From Lentibacillus daqui (GTDB lineage Bacteria; Bacillota; Bacilli; Bacillales; Amphibacillaceae), in the NCBI RefSeq assembly GCF_027186265.1, contig NZ_CP114176.1, positions 2,232,001 to 2,296,000 on the forward strand: a stretch of DNA of 64,000 nt, in the 5' to 3' direction. The stretch's first letter is position 1. Every line of letters begins with the position of its first letter. Under the pieces are notes generated by a model, which saw nothing but the letters and a program-made list of their open reading frames with translations, did not search any database and had not been told where the DNA came from. Positions 26,923 through 35,792 of this stretch are shown one piece after another. The position numbers and the translations under genes are program-made.

Positions 26923-28876
26923 TCGATTAATCTGGCAAAGTTTAAAGAAAAATATTCGTAACTATTACTTATATGTTTTTGCACTCGTTTTTAGTGTGGC
27001 ACTGTATTTTTCTTTTGTCACCTTACAATATGATCCAGCAATGGAGGACCCGTCCAGTTCTGTAAAAGGGTCAGCAGGTCTTTATGCCGGATCCGTTTTA
27101 TTAATTGCCATAGTTACTGTGTTTCTATTATATGCAAACACCTTATTCATCAAACGCAGAAGTAAAGAGATTGGCTTATTCCAGCTGATCGGTATGACCA
27201 AGGGAAAAGTTTTTCGCATTCTGAGTCTGGAAAACCTTACGCTGTATATTGGATCGATTGTCATTGGGATCTTTTTCGGATTTGCCGTGTCAAAACTCAT
27301 GAAGATGGTGTTCTTTAAAATCACCGGGATCAATCAGGTTGCAACACTCGGATTTTCCGCGAAGGCGATGTTCCAGACGCTGCTTGTGTTTTTCGTGATC
27401 TATTTGTTTATTATGCTGATGAACTATTTGTTTATTAAGAGGCAGAGCGTGCTTTCCCTATTTCAGGCAAGGTCCAAAACGGAAAACAATGTAAAGAAAC
27501 TGTCAGTTGTCCAGATCCTGATTGGTATTTTTGGAATCGGACTGATTATTCTGGGCTATTATTTATCTACCATTTTGTTTGACAGTGACACCATGAATTC
27601 AGGCACTTTGTTTCTGCTCATGATCAGTATCCTGGGTTCGGTAATTATTGGGACGTACCTGTTCTTTAAAGGATCAGTAAGCTTTATCCTGCAGCTGATT
27701 CGCAAAAGCAAGGCAGGGTATTTATCGATTAACGATGTACTATCGTTATCATCGATTATGTTCCGCATGAAATCCAATGCGCTGCTTTTGACGGTAATTA
27801 CCACCGTTTCCGCACTGGCGATCGGATTATTATCACTAACCTATATATCCTATTATTCAGCGGAAAAGTTAGCACAGCAAATGGTACCAAATGATTTTTC
27901 CATTCCGAGTCAGGAAGACGCAGATCGTTTCACAAAAGAACTGGATCAAAAAAACATAGCTTACAAGAAAAACAAAATTGATTTCATCACGGTAAGTGCT
28001 GACTTAACCAAGGCATTACAGTTGGCTCCGGATAATTCTTATATCGACCCCAAGGATAACGAAATGACCGTCATCAGTGATCAATCAACAAAGAAGATTA
28101 ACGTTTCGCCTGATGAGACAGTCCTTACAGGTACCAGTGATGTTACGGCACAGATGATTTCCTTAAAAGACAAAGGAAAACTGACACTTTCGAATACCAA
28201 GGATACCTTTGATGTCTACTATTCGGAAGTACAAAATCAGGCCATTCTACCAATGGTCTTCTCTTTCGGCGGGCCCGTTGCAGTTGTAGATGATAGTGTC
28301 TACCAACAATTGGAACAAAATTTGGACAAAGATATCCAAAGCACTTTTGGCAGCACCTATGTTGGCATTGATGTTGTGGACGGGAAAGCGTTGCAGCAAG
28401 CTAACAACATTTTCGAGCAGATGAATCTTGATGAACAAGATGCAGATGCATCCGGTTATGGCTCCCGCTCCCAGTCAAAGGCTACGGCAGAGCAAAAACA
28501 GGCTACCGGACTGACCATGTTCATCGTCGGCTTTCTCGGATTAACCTTTTTGATTACATCTGGGTGTATTTTGTACTTTAAACAGATGGATGAGAGTGAT
28601 GAGGAAAAGTCAACGTACACCATTTTACGCAAACTTGGCTTTACACAGAGCGATTTAATCCGCGGCATTTGGTATAAACAGCTGTTTAACTTTGGTATTC
28701 CTTTAGTACTTGGGCTGTTACACAGTTATTTTGCTGTCAAATCGGGCTGGTTCCTGTTTGGTACAGAAATGGCTACTCCAACAGTAATTGTCATGGCCAT
28801 TTATACCGTTCTGTACTCGATTTTCGGTATCTTATCGGTACTTTATTATAAGCGAGTTATTCAAGAAGCCTTATGA
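26912..28876 (+). CDS. bceB: BceB-type ABC transporter permease
   Basis: 654 residues from the ATG at 26912 (GGGTGG upstream). Ten hydrophobic segments are arranged as in BceB: four near the N-terminus (about 17-37, 55-75, 105-130, 150-170), four in the middle, a large extracytoplasmic domain of about 220 residues (320-535) and C-terminal helices. The domain senses cell-wall-active peptides such as bacitracin in characterised homologues; the ligand here is unknown. With BceA it completes the resistance module. Confidence 0.92.
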   Translation: MSINRLIWQSLKKNIRNYYLYVFALVFSVALYFSFVTLQYDPAMEDPSSSVKGSAGLYAGSVLLIAIVTVFLLYANTLFIKRRSKEIGLFQLIGMTKGKVFRILSLENLTLYIGSIVIGIFFGFAVSKLMKMVFFKITGINQVATLGFSAKAMFQTLLVFFVIYLFIMLMNYLFIKRQSVLSLFQARSKTENNVKKLSVVQILIGIFGIGLIILGYYLSTILFDSDTMNSGTLFLLMISILGSVIIGTYLFFKGSVSFILQLIRKSKAGYLSINDVLSLSSIMFRMKSNALLLTVITTVSALAIGLLSLTYISYYSAEKLAQQMVPNDFSIPSQEDADRFTKELDQKNIAYKKNKIDFITVSADLTKALQLAPDNSYIDPKDNEMTVISDQSTKKINVSPDETVLTGTSDVTAQMISLKDKGKLTLSNTKDTFDVYYSEVQNQAILPMVFSFGGPVAVVDDSVYQQLEQNLDKDIQSTFGSTYVGIDVVDGKALQQANNIFEQMNLDEQDADASGYGSRSQSKATAEQKQATGLTMFIVGFLGLTFLITSGCILYFKQMDESDEEKSTYTILRKLGFTQSDLIRGIWYKQLFNFGIPLVLGLLHSYFAVKSGWFLFGTEMATPTVIVMAIYTVLYSIFGILSVLYYKRVIQEAL

Positions 28877-28926
28877 GGAGACAGACCCCCGCGGCTTTAA
28901 ATCGTTAAAGTGGCGGGGAATCTAAC
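28877..28926. repeat. GGAGA-type hairpin (repeat D, copy 1), likely terminator
   Basis: GGAGACAGACCCCCGC..CTTTAA-atcg-TTAAAG..GCGGGGAATCT forms a long hairpin right after bceB. A related hairpin sits at 59641-59689. The following bases to 28996 show nothing else. Confidence 0.6.
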
Positions 28927-28996
28927 TCTATTGATGTAAGCGATACGGATTACCCACTTGTTAGCTCCATTTCAAATTCAGCAGCAATACCTATAA

Positions 28997-30361
28997 TCAC
29001 CCAATAATAATCCTTTCCTTAGGATAATGGTAATTCCCCGGACTTTTCTTCTTCTTAAACGTCAGCAAAAAGGTAATAATTCCAATCCTGCCAATGAACA
29101 TGAGGATCATCAAAACAATCTTGCTTATGACAGTCAATTTTCCAGTAATACCAAGTGACAGTCCGACCGTTCCAAAGGCCGAGGTAACTTCAAATAAAAG
29201 TGTTGAAGTGGAAAATGGCTCCAAAACAGACAGTAGCAGCACTGAACCATAAACAAAAATGATCGCCATTAATGTTACGGTGACCGCTTTTTGCAAGTCT
29301 TCTTCGTGAATTTCACGTCTGAACAAACGAATATTTTTGCCGCCACGGGCAAATGTAATCAGAAAAATAATCACCAGGGCAAATGTGGTCGTCCGAATTC
29401 CTCCACCTGAACTGCTTGGCGAGGCACCAATAAACATTAAAAATGACATGAACAGCTGATTTGGTTCCGTCAATTGGCTGACATCAAGCGTAGACAGCCC
29501 GGCACTCCTGGTTGTCACCGATTGAAATAGAGCATAAAACAATACCTGATGCCATGATTTACCACTAAAATAACCGTTTAAATCAAACAAAGCAATAAAA
29601 ATCGTCCCGATAACAACTAAACTAAAAAATGTAATAGTCGTTACTTTAGTAAACAGGGAAAAACGAAACCGACGATGATTGCCCGACCTGGAAAACAAAT
29701 ATTCCTTTGTCTCCACTAAAACCGGATAACCGATAGCCCCAAAAATAATCAACAATATATTAATAAACTGGATAAAATAATCGTCTTTAAACAGGATGAG
29801 CGAATTCCCGGTAATATCAAAACCACCATTGGTTATAGCGCTAATCACCCCGAAAAAACCGTTTAAATACGCTTCTTCAGCAGTTGGAAAGTATTGCAAA
29901 AAATATGTTCCCATTATGATAAACCCGATAAATTCAATCGTTAAAATTACTAATAAAATTTGTTTAATTAAACGAACCATTCCTTCAAAAGTTGTCTGAT
30001 TCTGATCCGTCATTATTAATCGACGTTCTTTCAATCCGATTTTTTTACCTAATAACAACCAGATGGAAGTTCCTATTGCCATCACCCCTACCCCGCCCAA
30101 TTGCAAGATCAGGCAAAGCAGAATATATCCAGTTGTACTAAAGGTGTCGGCAATACTAACCGTTGTCAGTCCCGTCACACTCAGCGCACTCACTGCCGTA
30201 AACAAAATATCGATAAACGGTACGTGAACACCATCCCTGTGTGCTACCGGCAATGCAAGCAAGAGTGTGGATACGATAACAGCAAGGAGATAAAAAAGCA
30301 GGATTAATTGTACGGGTGATAATCGATTCATTAGTCGGATCAATGGCTGCTTGGAAAACAT
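28997..30361 (-). CDS. ktrB: Potassium uptake channel subunit, KtrB/TrkH family
   Basis: 454 residues with four repeated membrane-pore-membrane units. Selectivity-filter segments are visible: SALSVTGLTT (about 60), ITNGGFDITGNS (about 180), TTRSAGLSTLD (about 295) and SAFGTVGLSLG (about 400), each centred on a conserved Gly. KtrB works with a cytoplasmic RCK protein (KtrA or KtrC), not encoded here, and drives sodium-dependent potassium uptake, important in osmotic stress. GGAGGGG precedes the ATG. The gene stands alone. Confidence 0.92.
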   Translation of the reverse strand: MFSKQPLIRLMNRLSPVQLILLFYLLAVIVSTLLLALPVAHRDGVHVPFIDILFTAVSALSVTGLTTVSIADTFSTTGYILLCLILQLGGVGVMAIGTSIWLLLGKKIGLKERRLIMTDQNQTTFEGMVRLIKQILLVILTIEFIGFIIMGTYFLQYFPTAEEAYLNGFFGVISAITNGGFDITGNSLILFKDDYFIQFINILLIIFGAIGYPVLVETKEYLFSRSGNHRRFRFSLFTKVTTITFFSLVVIGTIFIALFDLNGYFSGKSWHQVLFYALFQSVTTRSAGLSTLDVSQLTEPNQLFMSFLMFIGASPSSSGGGIRTTTFALVIIFLITFARGGKNIRLFRREIHEEDLQKAVTVTLMAIIFVYGSVLLLSVLEPFSTSTLLFEVTSAFGTVGLSLGITGKLTVISKIVLMILMFIGRIGIITFLLTFKKKKSPGNYHYPKERIIIG

Positions 30362-30488
30362 GTTCTGCCCCTCCTAAAAAATATAACCTCATTATAACAG
30401 GCAGGATTCATTAATAGTACTACTTTTTTGGGGCTGACCCTTGGTGGATAGGTTAGATAGAAGCAGTAAATCCTGATTTAAAGGTTTC

Positions 30489-30590
30489 GGATCGTATTCT
30501 ATTCAACTTGGACTTATTCTTTTCATTTCGGACCGTATTATGTTCAATTTGGACTGTATTTCTGATTCGGAAAGTTTTTTCAACATGGAT
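30489..30590. repeat. About 21-bp degenerate tandem array, GGACxxTATT core
   Basis: Units begin at 30489, 30510, 30530, 30551 and 30569 (GGATCGTATT, GGACTTATTC, GGACCGTATT, GGACTGTATT, GGAAAG). It sits between the divergent ktrB and aldo/keto reductase genes, a 284-bp gap with otherwise only an extended -10 (TGTTATCAT, about 30617) before the reductase gene. Confidence 0.65.
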
Positions 30591-30645
30591 GATTGCGTCA
30601 GGTCTGACTCCATATGTTATCATAGATTAAAAGGAGTGATTCATA

Positions 30646-31488
30646 ATGAATAAATCAATTCCGGAGATCACACTTAATGACGGTCTCACATTACCAGTTA
30701 TTGGCCTTGGTACATACAAACTAAATGGAAATGAGGGCGCCAATGCGATAAGCAGTGCAATCGATATGGGATACCGCCTGCTTGATTCAGCGTATAATTA
30801 TGAAAATGAAGGAACGCTGGGTGAAGCTGTCCGGCGCAGTTCTGTTCCAAGAGAAGAATTACGAATTACATCCAAATTACCTGGCCGTTATCACAGCTAT
30901 GACAAAGCCGTTACTACCATTCAAGAATCTTTGTATCGGGCAAATCTGGACTATTATGATCTTTATCTTATACACTGGCCCAATCCGAAACAAGATATTT
31001 ATGTAGAGGCCTGGCAAGCACTTATTGATGCGAAAAAATGGGGCTTGATTCGGTCAATTGGTGTTTGTAATTTCTTGCCGGAACACATTGTACGTTTGGA
31101 AAAGGAGACTGGTGTCAAACCAAGCATGAACCAAATTGAATTACACCCATTTTTCAACCAGGAAAAACAACGACAATGGCATGAGGAAAATGACGTGAAG
31201 ACCGAATCTTGGAGTCCATTGGCCCGAGCAAATGAAGTCTTGCAAAATGACAGGATCCAAGCGATTGCCAACAAACATCAAAAAACAGTTTCCCAAGTGA
31301 TTTTACGCTGGCATTATCAACTTGGCACCATCCCTATTCCGAAATCGGCATCACCGGCAAGACAACGTGAAAACATTTCAATTTTTGATTTTTCGCTGGA
31401 TGAAACGGACATGAACGACATTGCAGCATTAACACTACCCGATGGCAGGATGAACGATCAGGATCCTGCAGTATATGAGGAATTTTAA
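30646..31488 (+). CDS. Aldo/keto reductase
   Basis: 280 residues, AKR TIM barrel; reduces aldehydes or ketones with NADPH. The catalytic tetrad is readable: Asp and Tyr in LLDSAYNYENEG (about 47 and 52), Lys in ITSKLPG (about 76) and His in YLIHWPNP (about 108). IPIPKSA near 225 binds the cofactor phosphate. This is the YtbE/YvgN-like subgroup often linked to methylglyoxal detoxification (family knowledge). AAAAGGAG precedes the ATG and a bidirectional terminator follows. Confidence 0.93.
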   Translation: MNKSIPEITLNDGLTLPVIGLGTYKLNGNEGANAISSAIDMGYRLLDSAYNYENEGTLGEAVRRSSVPREELRITSKLPGRYHSYDKAVTTIQESLYRANLDYYDLYLIHWPNPKQDIYVEAWQALIDAKKWGLIRSIGVCNFLPEHIVRLEKETGVKPSMNQIELHPFFNQEKQRQWHEENDVKTESWSPLARANEVLQNDRIQAIANKHQKTVSQVILRWHYQLGTIPIPKSASPARQRENISIFDFSLDETDMNDIAALTLPDGRMNDQDPAVYEEF

Positions 31489-31531
31489 AAACAAAGCGCA
31501 CCAATTAACAGGTGCGCGCTTTGTTTTTCTA
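31489..31531. terminator. Bidirectional terminator
   Basis: AAAACAAAGCGC and GCGCGCTTTGTTTT form a stem flanked by A and T runs between two convergent genes. Confidence 0.9.
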
Positions 31532-32569
31532 AAATATAAGAATGACAACAAAATAGACGACCATTGCCACCAATCCAACCGGTAAAGCAAATTTTGCATA
31601 TTGTTTACTGGTAATATCAAGCTTTCCGGCGGCGATAATGTTCGGGATATTTCCCGGGATAAGCATTCCTCCACTCACAAGCAGTCCCAATAACATATCT
31701 CTAATGGTTGTACTATCCATGGAAGGGCTAATTTCAGCAGCAGCAAGTGTCGCATTATCCAGTACTGCAGAGATCATGTTAATCCAATACAATATCAACG
31801 GATTCAAATCGAGCAAATACCGCTCAATTAACGGCTCGAACCCGGCACCAAGAAACGTTAACGCCATAACAAATAAATATATTTTTAAGCTGCGAATAAT
31901 AATTTCGCCATATGATTCTGTCTCTGAATTATTGGGCGCCTTCTCTTTCGAACTTTGCTGCGACAGTATTTCCTGTGATTCTTCCCTTGATTTCACAAAC
32001 ATCGCTGCAAGTATACCAAAAATAATTACCCCAGGAATAACATAGATACCAACTAATTTTAAAAGGTAAAAAAAGTCTTCATTCAATTTATTGACCACAA
32101 CGGTTGAAAGCGGTTCGCCAAGCGGTGTGAGAACAGCCCCCAAACCAATTGCAAAACAAGCCAGCACAACTAAACGGATTTCTGATTCTTTATCCAATCG
32201 CAGGACACCGACAATGGCAACTAAAATAATTGCCGCAATAATTGCCGTAATCAAGCTGGAGATAAGTCCAAGAATAATGACAAACAAAGCAATGAATACG
32301 CGATACGGGATTGCCCTGCTCATGCCGAGTACTCCTTTTTCAATCGGTGTCTGGAACCATCTAAACAATAAACCGGCGACAAGTACTGCCAGGGTAATAT
32401 TAATCGGATGCACCAATGCCTCTTTGATTAAAGGCCAATCCAATACCTGACTGACCAGTACCGATAAAACACCCATGATAAACAAAAACATTTCCAAATT
32501 CTTTTCAACAAACTTTGTAAACGGCAACAATAATACAAGAAGTAAAATAATGATTAAACCAACGATCAA
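31529..32569 (-). CDS. DUF1646 family putative cation transporter
   Basis: 346 residues, about ten hydrophobic segments. Conserved-looking motifs are HPINITLAVLVAGLLFRW and FAIGLGAVLTPLGEPLSTVV; the latter is the typical ion-transporter-superfamily pattern of the DUF1646 family (predicted cation transporter or antiporter). The start is a TTG at 32569, 8 nt after GGAGG; the nearby ATG is out of frame. Substrate unknown; sodium or proton exchange would suit a halotolerant host (inference). Solitary gene. Confidence 0.8.
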   Translation of the reverse strand: MIVGLIIILLLVLLLPFTKFVEKNLEMFLFIMGVLSVLVSQVLDWPLIKEALVHPINITLAVLVAGLLFRWFQTPIEKGVLGMSRAIPYRVFIALFVIILGLISSLITAIIAAIILVAIVGVLRLDKESEIRLVVLACFAIGLGAVLTPLGEPLSTVVVNKLNEDFFYLLKLVGIYVIPGVIIFGILAAMFVKSREESQEILSQQSSKEKAPNNSETESYGEIIIRSLKIYLFVMALTFLGAGFEPLIERYLLDLNPLILYWINMISAVLDNATLAAAEISPSMDSTTIRDMLLGLLVSGGMLIPGNIPNIIAAGKLDITSKQYAKFALPVGLVAMVVYFVVILIF

Positions 32570-33086
32570 AATACATTCCTCCTAAAATGTCTAAAGTCTT
32601 TTTTGGTACATAAAACCGAGATCCCTGCTTTAGCTGTTTTTTACTTTTATTCAATTTAGAACGTGGACAGATCGCGGTAGTTCTTACACAAACATCCACC
32701 GCTTCTTCCCGCCACAAAGTCTGATATGTATTTGGCTCGTTTTCTTCAGTTTCACTGCTTCAAAGGTAGAAATATGTTATCAGCCAAATAGTATCATGAC
32801 TCCAAATTACCTTATTATCATGTATGTATTTCACCTCGCTTTATAAAATAAAAAGGAGCCCGTCACTCAGGGTATACGTATCCCTTTGGTGACAGACTCC
32901 TCCAAAAAATTAAATTACATATTCAATATTGTTAAATATTCTTCCTGCTTTATAGCATAACAGAGAATATTTGGCATGACAACAAAAAATTTTTAAAACC
33001 GAGCATTTTTTCATATACATTAACCAACGTTTGAACTAGTGTTGTGTTTAGTAAATGAATCCGGGTTTATTCAGATGTGAACCAAC
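32570..33086. other. 517-bp gap with one strong hairpin
   Basis: I see no supported reading frame. The only clear structure is the hairpin terminator at 32850-32911. The part from 32585 to 32840 is AT-rich with no recognisable element. Confidence 0.5.
32850..32911 (-). terminator. Large hairpin terminator, minus strand
   Basis: On the minus strand GGAGTCTGTCACC..AGGGATACGTATACCCT..GTGACGGGCTCC forms a long interrupted stem followed by TTTTTATTTT. It lies 175 nt beyond the yfmJ stop, leaving room for a 3' untranslated or small-RNA segment. Confidence 0.7.
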
Positions 33087-34103
33087 TTAATCATTATCCG
33101 CCACTTTCACTAACTGCTTACCAATATTCTCCCCGGAAAACAGTCCAAGAAAAGCATCTGGAATCGAACGAAATCCTTCGTGAATCGTTTCTTTAAACTT
33201 TAAATCCCCTTTGCTAACGGCTTCACTAAGCACTTGATATGCTTCACTATAATGCTCCGAAAAATCACCAACAAGGAGTCCTTGCATTTTCGCCCGGGAT
33301 TTAATTAAATATTGCTGCACCCGCAGTCCCATATCTTTTTCCCCTTTTTTCAAATTATAAGAAGAAATGGAACCACATACTGGTATGCGGGCGAACGTAT
33401 TTAATTGTGGCCAAACGGCGTCGGATATTTCGCCACCAACATTTTCATAATAAACATCAATCCCGTTTGGACAGGCAGCCTTTAATTGTTTGTAGACGTC
33501 TCCCTTCTTGTATTCCACCGCTGCATCATAGCCAAGTGTTCCGGTGATATATTCTGCTTTTTCAGGGGAACCGACAATTCCAACCACTCGTGCGCCAGCG
33601 CTTTTCGCCAATTGACCGGCAACTTGACCAACTGCTCCAGCTGCTCCAGAGACAACAACTGTTTCACCCTGCTTCGGCTCACCAATGTGCATCATACCGA
33701 AATAAGCAGTCAAAGCGGGCATACCTAATACGCTTAGTGCATTACTTGGTTCCAGCCCATTTAATTCGACCTTTCGAACACTATCAGCATTTGCAACATT
33801 GTATTCCTGAAAATCAAGTGTGCCTGTTACAATATCTCCCGGCTCAAACTGATTATCGTTTGTTTCAACTACTTGTGCTACAATTGCCCCCTTTAACGGT
33901 GCGCCAACGTCAAATGGTTTGGCATAGGAAGGTGCATCCGACATTCTTCCCCGCATATATGGATCAACCGATACATACAACGTTTTTAATAAAACCTCCT
34001 TGTCCCCCGGTGTTGGAACATCTATTTCCTTAAATTGAAAAGTATCATCATTTGGTAATCCATTTGGTCGTTCGCGAAGAATTAGTTGTTGTTGTTTCAT
34101 CAT
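33087..34103 (-). CDS. yfmJ: NADP-dependent oxidoreductase, YfmJ-like (MDR family)
   Basis: 338 residues, zinc-free medium-chain reductase related to leukotriene B4 dehydrogenase and alkenal reductases. YVSVDPYMRGRMSD near residue 48 and ALSVLGMPALTAYFGM near 120 are typical. The Rossmann motif is VSGAAGAVGQVAGQLAKSAG (about 148-168) and GIDVYYENVGG follows. It resembles Bacillus subtilis YfmJ over its length. Probably reduces alpha,beta-unsaturated carbonyls with NADPH. GGAGG lies 6 nt before the ATG at 34103. Confidence 0.9.
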   Translation of the reverse strand: MMKQQQLILRERPNGLPNDDTFQFKEIDVPTPGDKEVLLKTLYVSVDPYMRGRMSDAPSYAKPFDVGAPLKGAIVAQVVETNDNQFEPGDIVTGTLDFQEYNVANADSVRKVELNGLEPSNALSVLGMPALTAYFGMMHIGEPKQGETVVVSGAAGAVGQVAGQLAKSAGARVVGIVGSPEKAEYITGTLGYDAAVEYKKGDVYKQLKAACPNGIDVYYENVGGEISDAVWPQLNTFARIPVCGSISSYNLKKGEKDMGLRVQQYLIKSRAKMQGLLVGDFSEHYSEAYQVLSEAVSKGDLKFKETIHEGFRSIPDAFLGLFSGENIGKQLVKVADND

Positions 34104-34234
34104 TTATTGCCTCCTGTCATTTTTCATCATCTTAACTGTATTCCCATCTTGTGAAAAATAAAACATTATCAGTGGATGCAACTTCCCCCAGAAAAATCAG
34201 GGATGGTGCAATCGACCCGCTATCTTTGTCTAAC

Positions 34235-34268
34235 TTAAAAAAGCTGATCCCCTTTAAAGGAACCAGCC
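34235..34268 (-). terminator. Terminator after the ywpF-like gene
   Basis: Minus-strand stem GCTGGTTCC / GGGATCAGC followed by TTTTTTAA. Confidence 0.75.
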
Positions 34269-34329
34269 GCTGTCTAAATAGACTTTTGTTTTTCTTGACA
34301 ACCCCATCACTGAAATTAGATGACACACC

Positions 34330-34743
34330 CTATATCATTTCCTTAAATTTATTAATCAACGATTCCCCCTGATATCCTTCCTCAACCAGCTTGCGTAACA
34401 GTGCATTAACTTTACTCTTCTGCTGGTCAATAATAGTGCCAAGAAATAACACATTGGTATTGGAACCAATCTCATTGATGCCTACAATCGATGTAATAAA
34501 GGTCGCTGGTGCATTACTCTCCTTGGTGATTTTTACCTGCAACATAACCTCATCTCCCCTATTTGCCAAATCCTCAAAAAAGGCTTGATAGGAACGGTCC
34601 AAATAGGCCTCAATCACCCAGTGGTCATAGTCATCTTCCTTATTGATAATTAATCCATCTATTAAAGGGATTTCATGCAAGATGATATCTTCTTCAACAG
34701 TTTCAAGAGTCTCCAATTTCCTCAATTTGAATGTTTTCATCAT
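34330..34743 (-). CDS. ywpF: YwpF-like protein of unknown function
   Basis: 137 residues, cytoplasmic, no membrane segment. The N-terminal MKTFKL, the central EIPLIDGLIINKEDDYDHW and FITSIVGINEIG resemble the Bacillus YwpF family (about 136 residues). No catalytic motif is visible and the role of the family is not established. It lies 26 nt downstream of moaA in the same direction and could be cotranscribed; its own terminator follows. Confidence 0.65.
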   Translation of the reverse strand: MMKTFKLRKLETLETVEEDIILHEIPLIDGLIINKEDDYDHWVIEAYLDRSYQAFFEDLANRGDEVMLQVKITKESNAPATFITSIVGINEIGSNTNVLFLGTIIDQQKSKVNALLRKLVEEGYQGESLINKFKEMI

Positions 34744-34769
34744 CCACCACCTTCCTTTATTCGATTGTG

Positions 34770-35792
34770 CTAACCGCCAATATATGACATTTCGATTTTC
34801 TTGCGGTTTTCATGTTTCCGTTCAGCTCGTTCATCCGAATAACGATCCGTTCTGCGTTTCCATAAACCGGTTAAATTCGTCTGAAGTTCTTCATCTGTTA
34901 TACCATCACGCAACCGTCCCCGCAAATCATAGCCGGATGAGGCAAAGAGACAGGTATATAATTTCCCATCCGCAGACAAACGAATGCGTGTGCACGTGCC
35001 ACAAAAAGAATCCGTTACCGATGATATCACACCAATCTCACCTTCCCCATCTTGATAACGAAACCGGGAAGCTACCTCACCATAATAATTTTCCTCCGCC
35101 GCTTCAATTGGCATTTCCTCGTGAATCCGGTCAATAATCTGCTTTTTGGAAATAACATGATTCATATCCCAGCCATTGTGGTTTCCTACATCCATAAATT
35201 CGATATAGCGTAAAATAATGTCCTTTCCTTTAAAATAACGTGCCATAGGCAAAATCTGGCTTTCATTCATTCCTTTTTTCACGACCATATTCACTTTCAC
35301 TTTTAGTCCCGCCTGTTTTGCTGCTTCAATTCCACGCAAAACGGGGCGAATCGGAACACCCCGGCCATTAATTTTTGTAAATACATCATCCTCAATCGCA
35401 TCCAAACTGATATTGACCCGCTTTAATCCCGCTTCCTTCAATTTTGTCGCACGTTTTGGCAACAGAACGGCATTTGTGGTAAGTGCAATGTCGTCAATAC
35501 CGGGAATTTCCGTTAATTTGGCGATGAGTTGATCCAGATTTTTGCGTAGTAATGGTTCGCCCCCTGTTATCCGGATTTTCTCAACCCCCAACTTTGCAAA
35601 TGTTTTAGCCACCCGGATAATTTCTTCAAAACTTAACAGCTCGCTCTCAGGCAGAAACGGATAATCATCACCAAAAATCTCCTTGGGCATGCAATACGTA
35701 CAGCGAAAATTGCATTTATCAATAACGGAAATGCGCAAATCTCTAAGCGACCTTCCAAATATGTCGGTGATTGGTGTAACCTCTTTCACCAT
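34770..35792 (-). CDS. moaA: GTP 3',8-cyclase MoaA
   Basis: 340 residues. Radical SAM cluster motif CNFRCTYC (Cys about 28, 32, 35), SAM-binding ITGGEPLLR, and a second C-terminal 4Fe-4S site in FCGTCTRIRLSADGKLYTC. The protein ends with the Gly-Gly pair required for radical generation. It converts GTP to 3',8-cyclo-GTP, the first step of molybdenum cofactor synthesis. Its ATG directly follows the moeA stop (TAAATG), so the two are coupled. MoaC is not in the window. Confidence 0.95.
   Translation of the reverse strand: MVKEVTPITDIFGRSLRDLRISVIDKCNFRCTYCMPKEIFGDDYPFLPESELLSFEEIIRVAKTFAKLGVEKIRITGGEPLLRKNLDQLIAKLTEIPGIDDIALTTNAVLLPKRATKLKEAGLKRVNISLDAIEDDVFTKINGRGVPIRPVLRGIEAAKQAGLKVKVNMVVKKGMNESQILPMARYFKGKDIILRYIEFMDVGNHNGWDMNHVISKKQIIDRIHEEMPIEAAEENYYGEVASRFRYQDGEGEIGVISSVTDSFCGTCTRIRLSADGKLYTCLFASSGYDLRGRLRDGITDEELQTNLTGLWKRRTDRYSDERAERKHENRKKIEMSYIGG

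Noticed and set aside
28936..28949. cre-like site TGTAAGCGATACGG
   Set aside because: The last two bases do not fit the consensus and it lies between convergent gene ends.
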